64,000 bases of DNA from an uncultured Candidatus Melainabacteria bacterium (lineage in GTDB: Bacteria; Cyanobacteriota; Vampirovibrionia; Gastranaerophilales; Gastranaerophilaceae). Positions 8,952-16,159 of this stretch are shown here, piece by piece. The DNA lies in the NCBI GenBank assembly GCA_947525005.1, contig CANNUY010000006.1, forward strand, positions 1 through 64,000. The letters are read 5' to 3'. The position numbers and the translations under genes were made by a program. How positions within the stretch are numbered: the stretch's first letter is position 1; every line of letters starts with the position of its first letter. Under the pieces are notes generated by a model that was not told the origin of the DNA, made no database searches, and saw only the letters and a list, made by a program, of their open reading frames with translations.

Positions 8952-10335
8952 TTTAGTTATAGCAGGTGGTGGCACTGCAGGTTGTGCGTGTGCTTATATT
9001 TCTGGAAAACTTGGGTTAAAAACTCTTTTAATCGAAAAAAATTCCTTTCTAGGTGGAACTATGACTTCTGCTCTTGTTACTCCTGCGATGAAAACCTCAG
9101 AAAACAATATTAATACTGATTTTTTTAATGATTTAATGAATAATCTTCACGAAATAGGTGGGCAAATCACTTACGCTGACGGAAATAAAGGTTGGTTTAA
9201 TCCCGAATTGTTAAAGATTACACTTGATAAAATGATGATTTCAGCGAATGTTGAAGTATTATTTAATACTAAGATATCTGAGATTATAACTGAACCTTGT
9301 ACAAACACTAATGATAAAAGCAAATTAGATACAAACTCTGCTCAAATTAATAAATATATACCAAAGATTAAGAGAATTAAATTATCAAACTATAACGATA
9401 CGATATGTAATGATAAGATTAATTATAAACAGAATAAGTTATTGGAATATATCGAAACAAGATATCTTGTAGACGGGACAGGAAATGCAAAAATTTTTGA
9501 AAAATTAAATTGTGAATTTTTGAATAAAATTGAAAAAGAAAAAAATTCTGAAAAAAATATTTTTCAACCAATGAATTTAAGATTTATTATGTCAGGAATA
9601 AACTTAAAAGAATTTTCTAAATGGATTACAGAGCTTGATAAAGATAGAAACGTCACAACATCATATATTATTGAAGGTCAAACACATCTTTCTACAGCGT
9701 ACACTTGGGACAACAACAAAGATTGGGCGCTTAGACCTGTATTCAAGGCAGGGATTGAGGAAGGGCTTATTACTGAAGAGGATTCTAACTATTTTCAAGT
9801 ATTTACAATCCCTCAAATGCACTCGTCACTTGCTTTTAACTGTCCTCGACTCATCTCTGATACAGATATAAACCCAGAAGATACTATACAAACATCAAAA
9901 CTTTTAATGTCTGCAAGAGCAAGTATACAAAGACTTTCAGTTTTTTTGAGAAAATATTTTAAAGGGTTTGAACACGCATACATATCATCAATCGCAAACG
10001 AGCTTGGAATAAGGGTATCAAACAGAATTAAGGGTAAGTATGTTTATACAATAGATGACTTGAAATCAGGTAAAAAGTTCAAAAACCCTTGTCTAGTGTC
10101 GAATTACCCTGTTGACATACATTCAAAAGAGAAGAATAAGTCTACTCTTGAACATCAGATGCAAGAATATAGTTTACCTATAGAATCATTACAATCGTGT
10201 AATTATGAAAACCTTTTTGCTATAGGTCGTTGTATATCAGCTGATTTTGAGGCGCAGGGTGCATTAAGAATCATACCTTCTTGTTTTTCTATGGGTGAAG
10301 GATTAGCTAAGTATCTTGCACAACAAGGGGATTAA
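8941..10335 (+). CDS. FAD-dependent oxidoreductase
   Basis: A 464-residue flavoprotein. The Rossmann motif GGGTAG is at residues 9-14 after a beta strand, E32 of LLIEKNSFLGG contacts FAD ribose in this fold, and a C-terminal FAD-binding segment (FAIGRCISADFEAQGALR, near 425-442) closes the domain. It resembles the FAD_oxidored (PF12831) type more than the DAO type of classical MnmC. The ATG follows AAAGAGGTG and overlaps the end of the methyltransferase gene by 11 bases, so the two are translationally coupled. Function may be linked to the tRNA methyltransferase but is not proven. Confidence 0.85.
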   Translation: MKYDLVIAGGGTAGCACAYISGKLGLKTLLIEKNSFLGGTMTSALVTPAMKTSENNINTDFFNDLMNNLHEIGGQITYADGNKGWFNPELLKITLDKMMISANVEVLFNTKISEIITEPCTNTNDKSKLDTNSAQINKYIPKIKRIKLSNYNDTICNDKINYKQNKLLEYIETRYLVDGTGNAKIFEKLNCEFLNKIEKEKNSEKNIFQPMNLRFIMSGINLKEFSKWITELDKDRNVTTSYIIEGQTHLSTAYTWDNNKDWALRPVFKAGIEEGLITEEDSNYFQVFTIPQMHSSLAFNCPRLISDTDINPEDTIQTSKLLMSARASIQRLSVFLRKYFKGFEHAYISSIANELGIRVSNRIKGKYVYTIDDLKSGKKFKNPCLVSNYPVDIHSKEKNKSTLEHQMQEYSLPIESLQSCNYENLFAIGRCISADFEAQGALRIIPSCFSMGEGLAKYLAQQGD

Positions 10336-10379
10336 CAGTCTATTGTTTTGATTTATATATCATAAAAAGGAGAATTATT

Positions 10380-10946
10380 ATGATATATAGCAAAAAAGTA
10401 GAACAATTACTTATAAATGCCTTTACTGGTGAATCTTTAGCTAGAAACAGGTACTCTTTCTTTGCAAAAGTTGCCGATAAAGAGGGACATAAAGAGATAA
10501 GAGATGTATTTCTTGAAACAGCCGAAAACGAACACGAACACGCAAAACTATTTTATAACTTAATACCAGAAGGTAAGCATAAAACAGAGTCTTGTTATCC
10601 ATATTTTATAGGTTCAACTATTGATAATTTGAAGTTTTCTGCTGATGGTGAACGTGATGAATGGGAAAATATTTATAGATATTCCTCTGATGTAGCGAAA
10701 GAAGAAGGTTATGATGATGTGGCTACATTGTTTAATCATATTATTGAAGTTGAAAAACATCATGACTATAGATATAGAAAAATATATGAAGATTTGATTG
10801 ATGATAGATTCTATAAAAAAGATACTCAAACTCAATGGCTATGCAAAAAATGTGGTTTTATAATTATAGGAAAAGAAGCACCTGCTAAATGTCCTTGTTG
10901 TAAACACGATAGAGGATATTATAAACAGTTCTGTGAAAAGTACTAA
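10380..10946 (+). CDS. Rubrerythrin
   Basis: Cytoplasmic non-haem di-iron peroxidase that detoxifies hydrogen peroxide in anaerobes. The ferritin-like four-helix domain carries E18, the ENEHEHA segment around 49-55, and the second ligand pair in EVEKHH. The C-terminal rubredoxin-like domain binds iron through Cys155, Cys158, Cys171 and Cys174 (CxxC ... CPCC). The 188-residue length is standard. AAAAGGAG precedes the ATG. It lies 44 bases after the FAD oxidoreductase and may be read with it. Its presence suggests an anaerobic or microaerobic life. Confidence 0.95.
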   Translation: MIYSKKVEQLLINAFTGESLARNRYSFFAKVADKEGHKEIRDVFLETAENEHEHAKLFYNLIPEGKHKTESCYPYFIGSTIDNLKFSADGERDEWENIYRYSSDVAKEEGYDDVATLFNHIIEVEKHHDYRYRKIYEDLIDDRFYKKDTQTQWLCKKCGFIIIGKEAPAKCPCCKHDRGYYKQFCEKY

Positions 10947-10960
10947 GGTCTATTATATTG

Positions 10961-11421
10961 TTTGTAGGGATTCCGAAACGGTCTTGAATTTACTCCACGC
11001 TCACAGAGTTTCACCTTTTGTGACGTTGTCACAGTCGGCTCAATCTTTTGTCTTGACCAACTCGCGTTAAACGTGTCTTCGGTTAAACGACATAATTATA
11101 TTCTACTATTATGTCGTTCAAACCTCAGCACTCTGCTCGTTGGTCGCTCGCTATCCGGACTAACTTCGTGTCGTCCGTCCGTAAATTCGCAATTCGGAAT
11201 GACTACTTCTGTCACCCTGAACTCGTTTCAGGGTTTCTTTAGCTTCTTTATAGGGATTCTTCGCTTCGCTCTGAATGACAGATTATCTTTGCAGGGGGTC
11301 CTGAAGATTACAAAACTGTTGGTTTATGGATTGCCACACTTACTACTTTGCATACCGTTTAATCGTTCGCAATGACGTATGATATTTGTTTTGGGTGTCA
11401 TCCTGAATTTATTTCAGGATC
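10961..11421. repeat. Cluster of dispersed palindromic repeats in a 553-base gap
   Basis: The gap 10947-11499 is clearly richer in G and C than its surroundings and holds several repeat pieces. They are TTTGTAGGGATTCCGAAAC (10961-10979, nearly repeated at 16073), an 11-bp inverted repeat AACGACATAAT/ATTATGTCGTT (11086-11096, 11108-11118), GTCACCCTGAACTCG with a partial palindrome (11211-11233), TAGGGATTCTTCGCTT (11251-11266), GGATTGCCAC...GCAATGACG (11328-11377), and an 8-bp palindrome ATCCTGAA/TTCAGGAT (11400-11420). An open frame across it (11073-11375) is repeat sequence without gene character. Confidence 0.8.
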
Positions 11422-11487
11422 CCCCTGAACATGTCCACAGGATGACTGTATGTTTACAATACAAACAACATAAAATAATTTTTGTAT

Positions 11488-11493
11488 TAAAAT
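11488..11493 (+). promoter_or_regulatory. -10 box for a possible leaderless mRNA
   Basis: TAAAAT ends six bases before the ATG at 11500, and no Shine-Dalgarno sequence is present. No clear -35 box was found at the usual distance. Confidence 0.4.
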
Positions 11494-11499
11494 AATTCT

Positions 11500-11853
11500 A
11501 TGGACGATAGAAAATTAGTTGCAGCATTAATAATTAAAGTTATAACAGGACAAATGCTTGTGAGAGATGCTATTTTGCATTTTCCTAAAGACTCTCAAGA
11601 TGTTAATATTGTGACAGCATACCACGCACTTGTTCACTATGAGGCCGATGAGGATTTTAGAACACAAGATTCTGAATATAGAGAAGAACAAAATAATTAT
11701 CTAATCTTTATCGCTGAAATTCTTAATAATGGTAAAGAATTGCCTAAAAATATTATAAAAGAGTATGAACCATATTATACAATTCGTCATTTGCCTACAA
11801 CCTCTCGTTTCAAAAATGTATTAAAATTTCTTTGCAAATTTTTAAATATTTGA
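11500..11853 (+). CDS. Hypothetical protein, 117 aa
   Basis: Not recognised. It is a mixed-charge, probably all-helical cytoplasmic protein. It begins with a hydrophobic helix (about residues 6-18, LVAALIIKVITGQ) and contains an acidic middle (about 48-65) and a basic C-terminus. No signal peptide or cysteine motif. It lies 39 bases before the CooC-like gene on the same strand and may be co-expressed with it. The codon use is like that of the neighbours, so I think it is a real gene. Confidence 0.65.
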   Translation: MDDRKLVAALIIKVITGQMLVRDAILHFPKDSQDVNIVTAYHALVHYEADEDFRTQDSEYREEQNNYLIFIAEILNNGKELPKNIIKEYEPYYTIRHLPTTSRFKNVLKFLCKFLNI

Positions 11854-11892
11854 TATCATAGAAATATAATAGTTGGGTTTGGAGAGTTTTAA

Positions 11893-12645
11893 TTGACAGT
11901 AAAAATTGCAGTAACAGGGAAAAGTGGTAGTGGTAAAACAACGATTACAAAAGCTTTTTTATCAATAATTAGAGAGTATTATCCAGAAAAAAGTGTTTTA
12001 GTTCTTGATAACGATTTATCAGGCGAGTTTGGGCATAGTTTTGGACTTGATATAAGAAACACTATTTATGGTATCAGAAGTGGGAAACACGAGTATAAAA
12101 CAGGTATTCCTCAACACATGACAAAATCTGAATACATCGATTGGGCACTAGAAGACATTATTGTATCATTAGATGATTATACAGATTTGATTGTATCTTG
12201 GTTTATCGGCTCAAAAGACTGTAGATGTCCAATTACTCAGCAAATAAATGATTCTGTCTTTAGATTGATTGAAAGATACGACTTTGTTCTTTTTGATTGT
12301 GAATTTGATTTAAAATACTTAAACCAACTTGTTGATACAAACATTGATTTAACTCTAATTGTTGCAAACCCAACAGAAGAATCTGTGAATTTGGCAAAAC
12401 GAATAGAAGAATTTTCTGCAAAATACGCTGCTGGTGGTCAAATGGGTGTTGTTATTAACAAGACTGATAATAAAAATATGAGTAAAGTTTCTAGTTTGTT
12501 GAACAGATATTATATAGATGTTTTAGGGACAATTCCATTTGATGAGAAACTTGTAGAATCACCTATGGAACGTAAGTCAGAAGTCGTTAAAGATGCTATA
12601 AAACAGTTCTATTCAAGATTAAATATACCACAGGAGATAAAATGA
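11893..12645 (+). CDS. CooC-type MinD-family ATPase (nickel/metal-centre maturation-like)
   Basis: Deviant-Walker P-loop ATPase of the MinD/ParA/CooC group, 250 residues. The P-loop GKSGSGKTT (9-17) keeps the signature lysine (K10). A CxC motif (Cys110-Arg-Cys112) is at the position where CooC1 proteins bind metal. CooC proteins help insert nickel into carbon-monoxide dehydrogenase, but no such enzyme is in this window, so the client is unknown. It starts with TTG after GGAGAG (11881-11886) and overlaps folD by four bases (ATGA), implying a shared operon. The family call is good; the function is inferred from the motifs. Confidence 0.8.
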   Translation: MTVKIAVTGKSGSGKTTITKAFLSIIREYYPEKSVLVLDNDLSGEFGHSFGLDIRNTIYGIRSGKHEYKTGIPQHMTKSEYIDWALEDIIVSLDDYTDLIVSWFIGSKDCRCPITQQINDSVFRLIERYDFVLFDCEFDLKYLNQLVDTNIDLTLIVANPTEESVNLAKRIEEFSAKYAAGGQMGVVINKTDNKNMSKVSSLLNRYYIDVLGTIPFDEKLVESPMERKSEVVKDAIKQFYSRLNIPQEIK

Positions 12646-13481
12646 TATTAGATGGTAAAAAGGTTGCTAACGAGATATTAGAAGAAATAAAAGAAAAGGT
12701 TGCTACACTTGATAAGAAACCACATCTTGCTGTTGTTTTGGTTGGAAACGACCTTGCAAGCCAGATTTACGTTAGAAACAAAAAGAAAACAGCTAATATG
12801 CTTGGTATCACCTCTACAGTTATAGAACTACCTGAAGATACAGAAGAAGAAGTTTTATTAAATGAGATAAAAAGGCTTAATGAAAATCCTGATATAACAG
12901 GTATATTAGTTCAAATGCCATTACCTAAACATATTGATAAGATGAAGGTTATTATGGCAATTGACCCTAAAAAAGATGTTGATTGCTTTACTCCAGAAAA
13001 TGTAGGTAAGTTGTCTATTGGTATGGAGCCTTATTTTTATCCTGTAACACCACAAGGAATAATGATATTATTGAAACGATATGGTATTGATGTCGCAGGC
13101 AAACACGCAGTGATTATTGGCCGTTCTAATATTGTAGGAAAACCAATGATACAGTTGTTATTGAAGAATGATGCTACAGTTACAGTTTGCCATTCAAAGA
13201 CAGAAAACCTTGAAGAAATAATAAAAACCGCAGATATAGTAATTTCTGCGGTAGGAAAAAAAGTTGTAAGATGTAAGATGGTTAAAAATAAAGCTGTTTT
13301 CGTCGACGTCGGTATATCAAGAGATACCAACGGCAAATTAACCGGTGATCTTAACTGGGAATTAGATTTTAAAAATTTTGATGAAGTTATAGAATATTTT
13401 GAGTATATTTCTCCTGTTCCGGGCGGGGTAGGCCCTATGACTATCGCATCACTTATGCTGAACGTCTTAGCTTCCAAGTAA
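12642..13481 (+). CDS. folD: Bifunctional methylenetetrahydrofolate dehydrogenase/cyclohydrolase (FolD)
   Basis: Converts 5,10-methylene-THF to 10-formyl-THF through the methenyl intermediate, supplying one-carbon units together with GlyA at 33-34 kb. The 279-residue chain is of normal length. Signatures are YVRNKKK with the catalytic lysine near residue 54, QMPLPKHI, the NADP-loop GRSNIVGKP, and PVPGGVGPMT near the C-terminus. It is translationally coupled to the CooC-like gene by a four-base overlap. Its last 15 bases overlap the 3' end of the convergent gene at 13467. Confidence 0.97.
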   Translation: MILDGKKVANEILEEIKEKVATLDKKPHLAVVLVGNDLASQIYVRNKKKTANMLGITSTVIELPEDTEEEVLLNEIKRLNENPDITGILVQMPLPKHIDKMKVIMAIDPKKDVDCFTPENVGKLSIGMEPYFYPVTPQGIMILLKRYGIDVAGKHAVIIGRSNIVGKPMIQLLLKNDATVTVCHSKTENLEEIIKTADIVISAVGKKVVRCKMVKNKAVFVDVGISRDTNGKLTGDLNWELDFKNFDEVIEYFEYISPVPGGVGPMTIASLMLNVLASK

Positions 13482-13931
13482 ATGCGTATCTTGTGCTTCT
13501 GTACCAAGTTTGTCTTTGAGCGATTGTTCTTGTGCTTCAAGTTCGGTACATAAAGTATCATACATTGATTGCATAGTAGAATATTCCATATCCAAATCAG
13601 TGTACTCTTCAAGCAAATCTGAATCGAATTTTGGAACGGCTGCATCTGCGTATAATGAAGCTGCTAATGCTTGTGAATAAGCATTACCATTAGGGTGATT
13701 TCCGACAGAGTCTTGGAATGTTGTTCCTTTTGCAACAAATGCTTTTGATTGACCCCATGAATCGTAGCAAGCTTCTGAACTGCTTTGCCATTTTTCTTCC
13801 AATGATTCCTGAGATGACAACTTTTTAGACATAGCAGTGGCCATGTTGTTCCAACGTGTTTGTTGGAGCTGATTATAGTTCAACTGATTTTTCACAGCCA
13901 TATATTGAGCTAGTAATCCTGAGACTGCCAT
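13467..13931 (-). CDS. Hypothetical helical protein, 154 aa
   Basis: Not recognised. It is a mainly helical, Gln/Ser/Leu-rich protein without a signal peptide. The N-terminal pattern LLxQY...N...TRxNN..T...K resembles the start of the protein at 15227-15874, suggesting a shared N-terminal module. The ATG follows AAAAGGACG. The upstream element at 13964-13993 resembles the promoter element found before other unknown genes of this window. The 3' end overlaps folD on the opposite strand by 15 bases, with no terminator between them. Confidence 0.75.
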   Translation of the reverse strand: MAVSGLLAQYMAVKNQLNYNQLQQTRWNNMATAMSKKLSSQESLEEKWQSSSEACYDSWGQSKAFVAKGTTFQDSVGNHPNGNAYSQALAASLYADAAVPKFDSDLLEEYTDLDMEYSTMQSMYDTLCTELEAQEQSLKDKLGTEAQDTHLLGS

Positions 13932-13963
13932 CTTACGTCCTTTTAGTTAGTACATCTTACATA

Positions 13964-13993
13964 TATATAAAGTATATACTGAGTGTTCAATTT
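13964..13993 (-). promoter_or_regulatory. Bipartite promoter element, partial match
   Basis: On the minus strand ACTTTATATA is preceded at the standard ten-base spacing by AAATTGAACA. It can also be read as an ordinary sigma-70 promoter (TTGAAC, 17 bases, TATATA), so this copy may be a hybrid. Confidence 0.5.
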
Positions 13994-14050
13994 CAATTAT
14001 GTTTTTATTTGTTACATTTGTTTACATAAGGTTTAAAACTCAATAATAGC

Positions 14051-14079
14051 TTGATATTATTTTTAACAAATATTATTAA
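14051..14079 (+). promoter_or_regulatory. Likely fba promoter
   Basis: TTGATA (14051-14056), 17 bases, TATTAA (14074-14079). A second candidate, TTGTAA followed after 17 bases by TAATTT, lies slightly downstream. Both precede the strong GGAGG ribosome binding site of fba. Confidence 0.5.
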
Positions 14080-14147
14080 TACTTGTAATAAATTTTTGTT
14101 TATAGTAATTTTAAATCATAATTTGGTATTAGAGAAGGAGGCTTATA

Positions 14148-15107
14148 ATGAGCGAAAGAAAATTAGTTGGAACAGAAGAAATGTTCAAAAAAGCATTGGC
14201 TGGTGGATATGCTATCGGTGCTTACAATGTTAACAATATGGAAATTTTACAAGGTATCGCTGAAGCAGCTGAAGAAACAAGATCTCCAATCATTCTTCAA
14301 GTATCAGCAGGTGCTAGAAAATATGCTAATCAAACTTATTTGATTAAATTAGTAGAAGCAGCTTTAGCTACAACTACTGTACCTATCGCTTTACACTTAG
14401 ATCACGGTGCAGACTTCGAAATTTGTAAAGCTTGTATCGACGGTGGTTTCTCATCTGTTATGATTGACGGTTCTAGATTCTCATTTGAAGAAAACGTAGC
14501 TGTAACTAAGAAAGTTGTAGAATACGCTCACGAAAGAGGAGTTTCTGTAGAAGCTGAGCTTGGTAAATTAGCTGGTGTTGAAGATGATGTAAATGTTGAT
14601 GCTAAAGATGCTAAATATACAAACGTTAAAGAAGCTGTTGAATTTGTTAAACAAACTGGTTGTGATTCATTAGCTATCGCTATTGGTACTTCACACGGTG
14701 CTTACAAATTTGCTGGTGAAGCTAAACTTGACTTTGATAGACTTAAAGAAATCAAAGATGCTCTTAAAGAAGCTGGTTTTGGTGATTACCCAATCGTTCT
14801 TCACGGTTCTTCATCAGTTCCACAAGATTTAGTTGCTAAATGTAACCAATATGGTGGTAAATTACCAAACGCTCAAGGTGTTCCAGAAGACATGTTGAAC
14901 TATGCTTCTAAACACGGTGTTGCTAAAATCAATATTGATACAGACTTGAGATTGGCTATGACATCAACTATCAGAGAATTCTTCATTGAACACCCTGAAA
15001 AATTCGACCCACGTGAATATATGGGACCTGGTAGAACAGCTGTTAAAGAACTTGTTATGCACAAAATGCGTGACGTATTAGGAACAGCTGGTCACGCTGA
15101 TGACTAA
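14148..15107 (+). CDS. fba: Class II fructose-bisphosphate aldolase
   Basis: Cleaves fructose-1,6-bisphosphate to dihydroxyacetone phosphate and glyceraldehyde 3-phosphate in glycolysis; zinc-dependent. Family signatures are LHLDHGADFE with the catalytic Asp and a zinc His, the EAELG segment, GTSHGAYKF, LHGSSSVP, and NIDTDLRLA near the C-terminus. The 319-residue length fits. The start is set by GAAGGAGG just before the ATG. Codon use is noticeably uniform (GCT, GGT, AAA, GAA), as expected of a highly expressed gene. It is a single-gene unit with its own terminator. Confidence 0.97.
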   Translation: MSERKLVGTEEMFKKALAGGYAIGAYNVNNMEILQGIAEAAEETRSPIILQVSAGARKYANQTYLIKLVEAALATTTVPIALHLDHGADFEICKACIDGGFSSVMIDGSRFSFEENVAVTKKVVEYAHERGVSVEAELGKLAGVEDDVNVDAKDAKYTNVKEAVEFVKQTGCDSLAIAIGTSHGAYKFAGEAKLDFDRLKEIKDALKEAGFGDYPIVLHGSSSVPQDLVAKCNQYGGKLPNAQGVPEDMLNYASKHGVAKINIDTDLRLAMTSTIREFFIEHPEKFDPREYMGPGRTAVKELVMHKMRDVLGTAGHADD

Positions 15108-15147
15108 TAAATATTAATTAGGTATTATTTTAATATAATATACAATG

Positions 15148-15179
15148 CAAAAACCCGACCGGTGGATGTCGGGTTTTTG
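15148..15179. terminator. Terminator after fba
   Basis: A 12-bp stem (15148-15159 with 15168-15179, core CCCGAC/GTCGGG) with an 8-base loop, followed by TTTTATT on the plus strand. The flanking A-run allows it to work also for the convergent gene at 15227. Confidence 0.9.
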
Positions 15180-15226
15180 TTTTATTATAATCAGAATGAT
15201 TATTGTTATTATTATGATTACCGCTA

Positions 15227-15874
15227 TTATTTGAGACCGAAGTGACCAGTTGCGTTTTCGATTTCTTGAGGTAATTTTTCTTTTGCGTTGTCTCTACGTT
15301 GTGTCCATAGAGTTGTCAATGTATCGTTCAATGATTGTTCTGCTTGGATATCAGCTTCTTTGTCAGATAGAGGTTTCAATTGTTCATCTTGTTTGTTTTC
15401 TAATTGAGCTTCATCTAATCTCTTAGCTTGTTCAATCAATGTTGACAACATTTGTTGAGCGTTGTTGATAGCTGAGTTGATAGCTGTCATAATAAGTTGA
15501 TTTCTCTTACTTGCATCACCACCAGCTGAAGAAACATCAATAGAACCGATTTGAACTAATGAGCCTAAACATACTCCACCGATAACGATACTGTTCATTT
15601 GGTTGTTGAAGTTAGTTGCTGCAACAACAGGATCGCCACCTGATGCGCTTGTGATAGCCATTGCCATTTGGCTTAAGTTTTGGCTAATTGCAGATTGTTT
15701 TCTGCTGTAATCAGATTCTAGCGCAGATTTTTCTTTGCCAAAAACTGATTCCATTTTTTCAATTCGTTTAGTAGCCCTTGTCAATTGGTTATTAATACGA
15801 ACTGTCTTGCGGTTACAAAGATTTACTTCGCGATTTGCTCTTTGAAATTCATATTGTAAAAGCAAAAATCCCAT
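15227..15874 (-). CDS. Hypothetical coiled-coil protein, 215 aa
   Basis: Not recognised. It is mainly helical, with predicted coiled coil at about 10-75 and 140-200 and a Gly/Ser/Val-rich stretch at 78-125 that may be a hydrophobic hairpin. There is no cleavable signal peptide. Its N-terminus (LLLQYEF...TVRINNQLTRATK) can be aligned with that of the protein at 13467-13931. The ATG follows CGGAGA. A strong copy of the bipartite promoter element lies 35 bases upstream. The general build recalls secreted helical proteins, but I see nothing decisive. Confidence 0.8.
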   Translation of the reverse strand: MGFLLLQYEFQRANREVNLCNRKTVRINNQLTRATKRIEKMESVFGKEKSALESDYSRKQSAISQNLSQMAMAITSASGGDPVVAATNFNNQMNSIVIGGVCLGSLVQIGSIDVSSAGGDASKRNQLIMTAINSAINNAQQMLSTLIEQAKRLDEAQLENKQDEQLKPLSDKEADIQAEQSLNDTLTTLWTQRRDNAKEKLPQEIENATGHFGLK

Positions 15875-15908
15875 TTTGTAATATCTCCGTGTTTTGTATC
15901 CTCGTACT

Positions 15909-15938
15909 ATAATAAAGTATTTTTGTTTTTAAAAATTG
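15909..15938 (-). promoter_or_regulatory. Bipartite promoter element, strong match
   Basis: On the minus strand CAATTTTTAA begins at 15938 and ACTTTATTAT at 15918, with ten bases between. Nearly every position agrees with the copy at 57743. It ends 34 bases before the ATG of the 215-residue unknown protein, and no sigma-70 -35 box is present. Confidence 0.65.
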
Positions 15939-16072
15939 CCTTTTTTGTTGCATATATGTTTACATTTCTTTACAATATTAGTAAAATGCAGTGATAGTGA
16001 TGATTTGAGAAATTGAGCAGTTTTAGATTATTATAAGGAAATGATGTAATTTTACGTCATATTTATAAACAT

Positions 16073-16094
16073 GTTTGCAAGGATTCCGAAACAA
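16073..16094. repeat. Dispersed repeat fragment
   Basis: TTTGCAAGGATTCCGAAACA is almost the same as TTTGTAGGGATTCCGAAACG at 10961-10980. It is an isolated piece in the otherwise featureless gap between the gene at 15227 and ftsI. Confidence 0.65.
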
Positions 16095-16143
16095 GTCGTT
16101 ATAACAATTAATATCTTAACATTTATCCCATGTTCTTATATTG

Positions 16144-16152
16144 TGATAAAAT
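16144..16152 (+). promoter_or_regulatory. Extended -10 promoter for ftsI
   Basis: TG-A-TAAAAT ends seven bases before the ATG at 16160, which would place the transcription start at or next to the start codon. There is no Shine-Dalgarno sequence. Confidence 0.5.
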
Positions 16153-16159
16153 AAAAGTA

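Noticed and set aside
11073..11375. Open frame of 100 codons in the gap behind rubrerythrin
   Set aside because: It runs through the dispersed repeats, has no ribosome binding site, and its composition is unlike the neighbouring genes.
13037..13645. A 202-codon minus-strand frame over folD
   Set aside because: It lies antisense to most of folD, whose protein motifs are complete, and overlaps the real gene at 13467; it is a shadow frame.
14051..14233. A 60-codon frame overlapping the start of fba
   Set aside because: It covers the fba promoter and ribosome binding site in another frame, with no start signal of its own.
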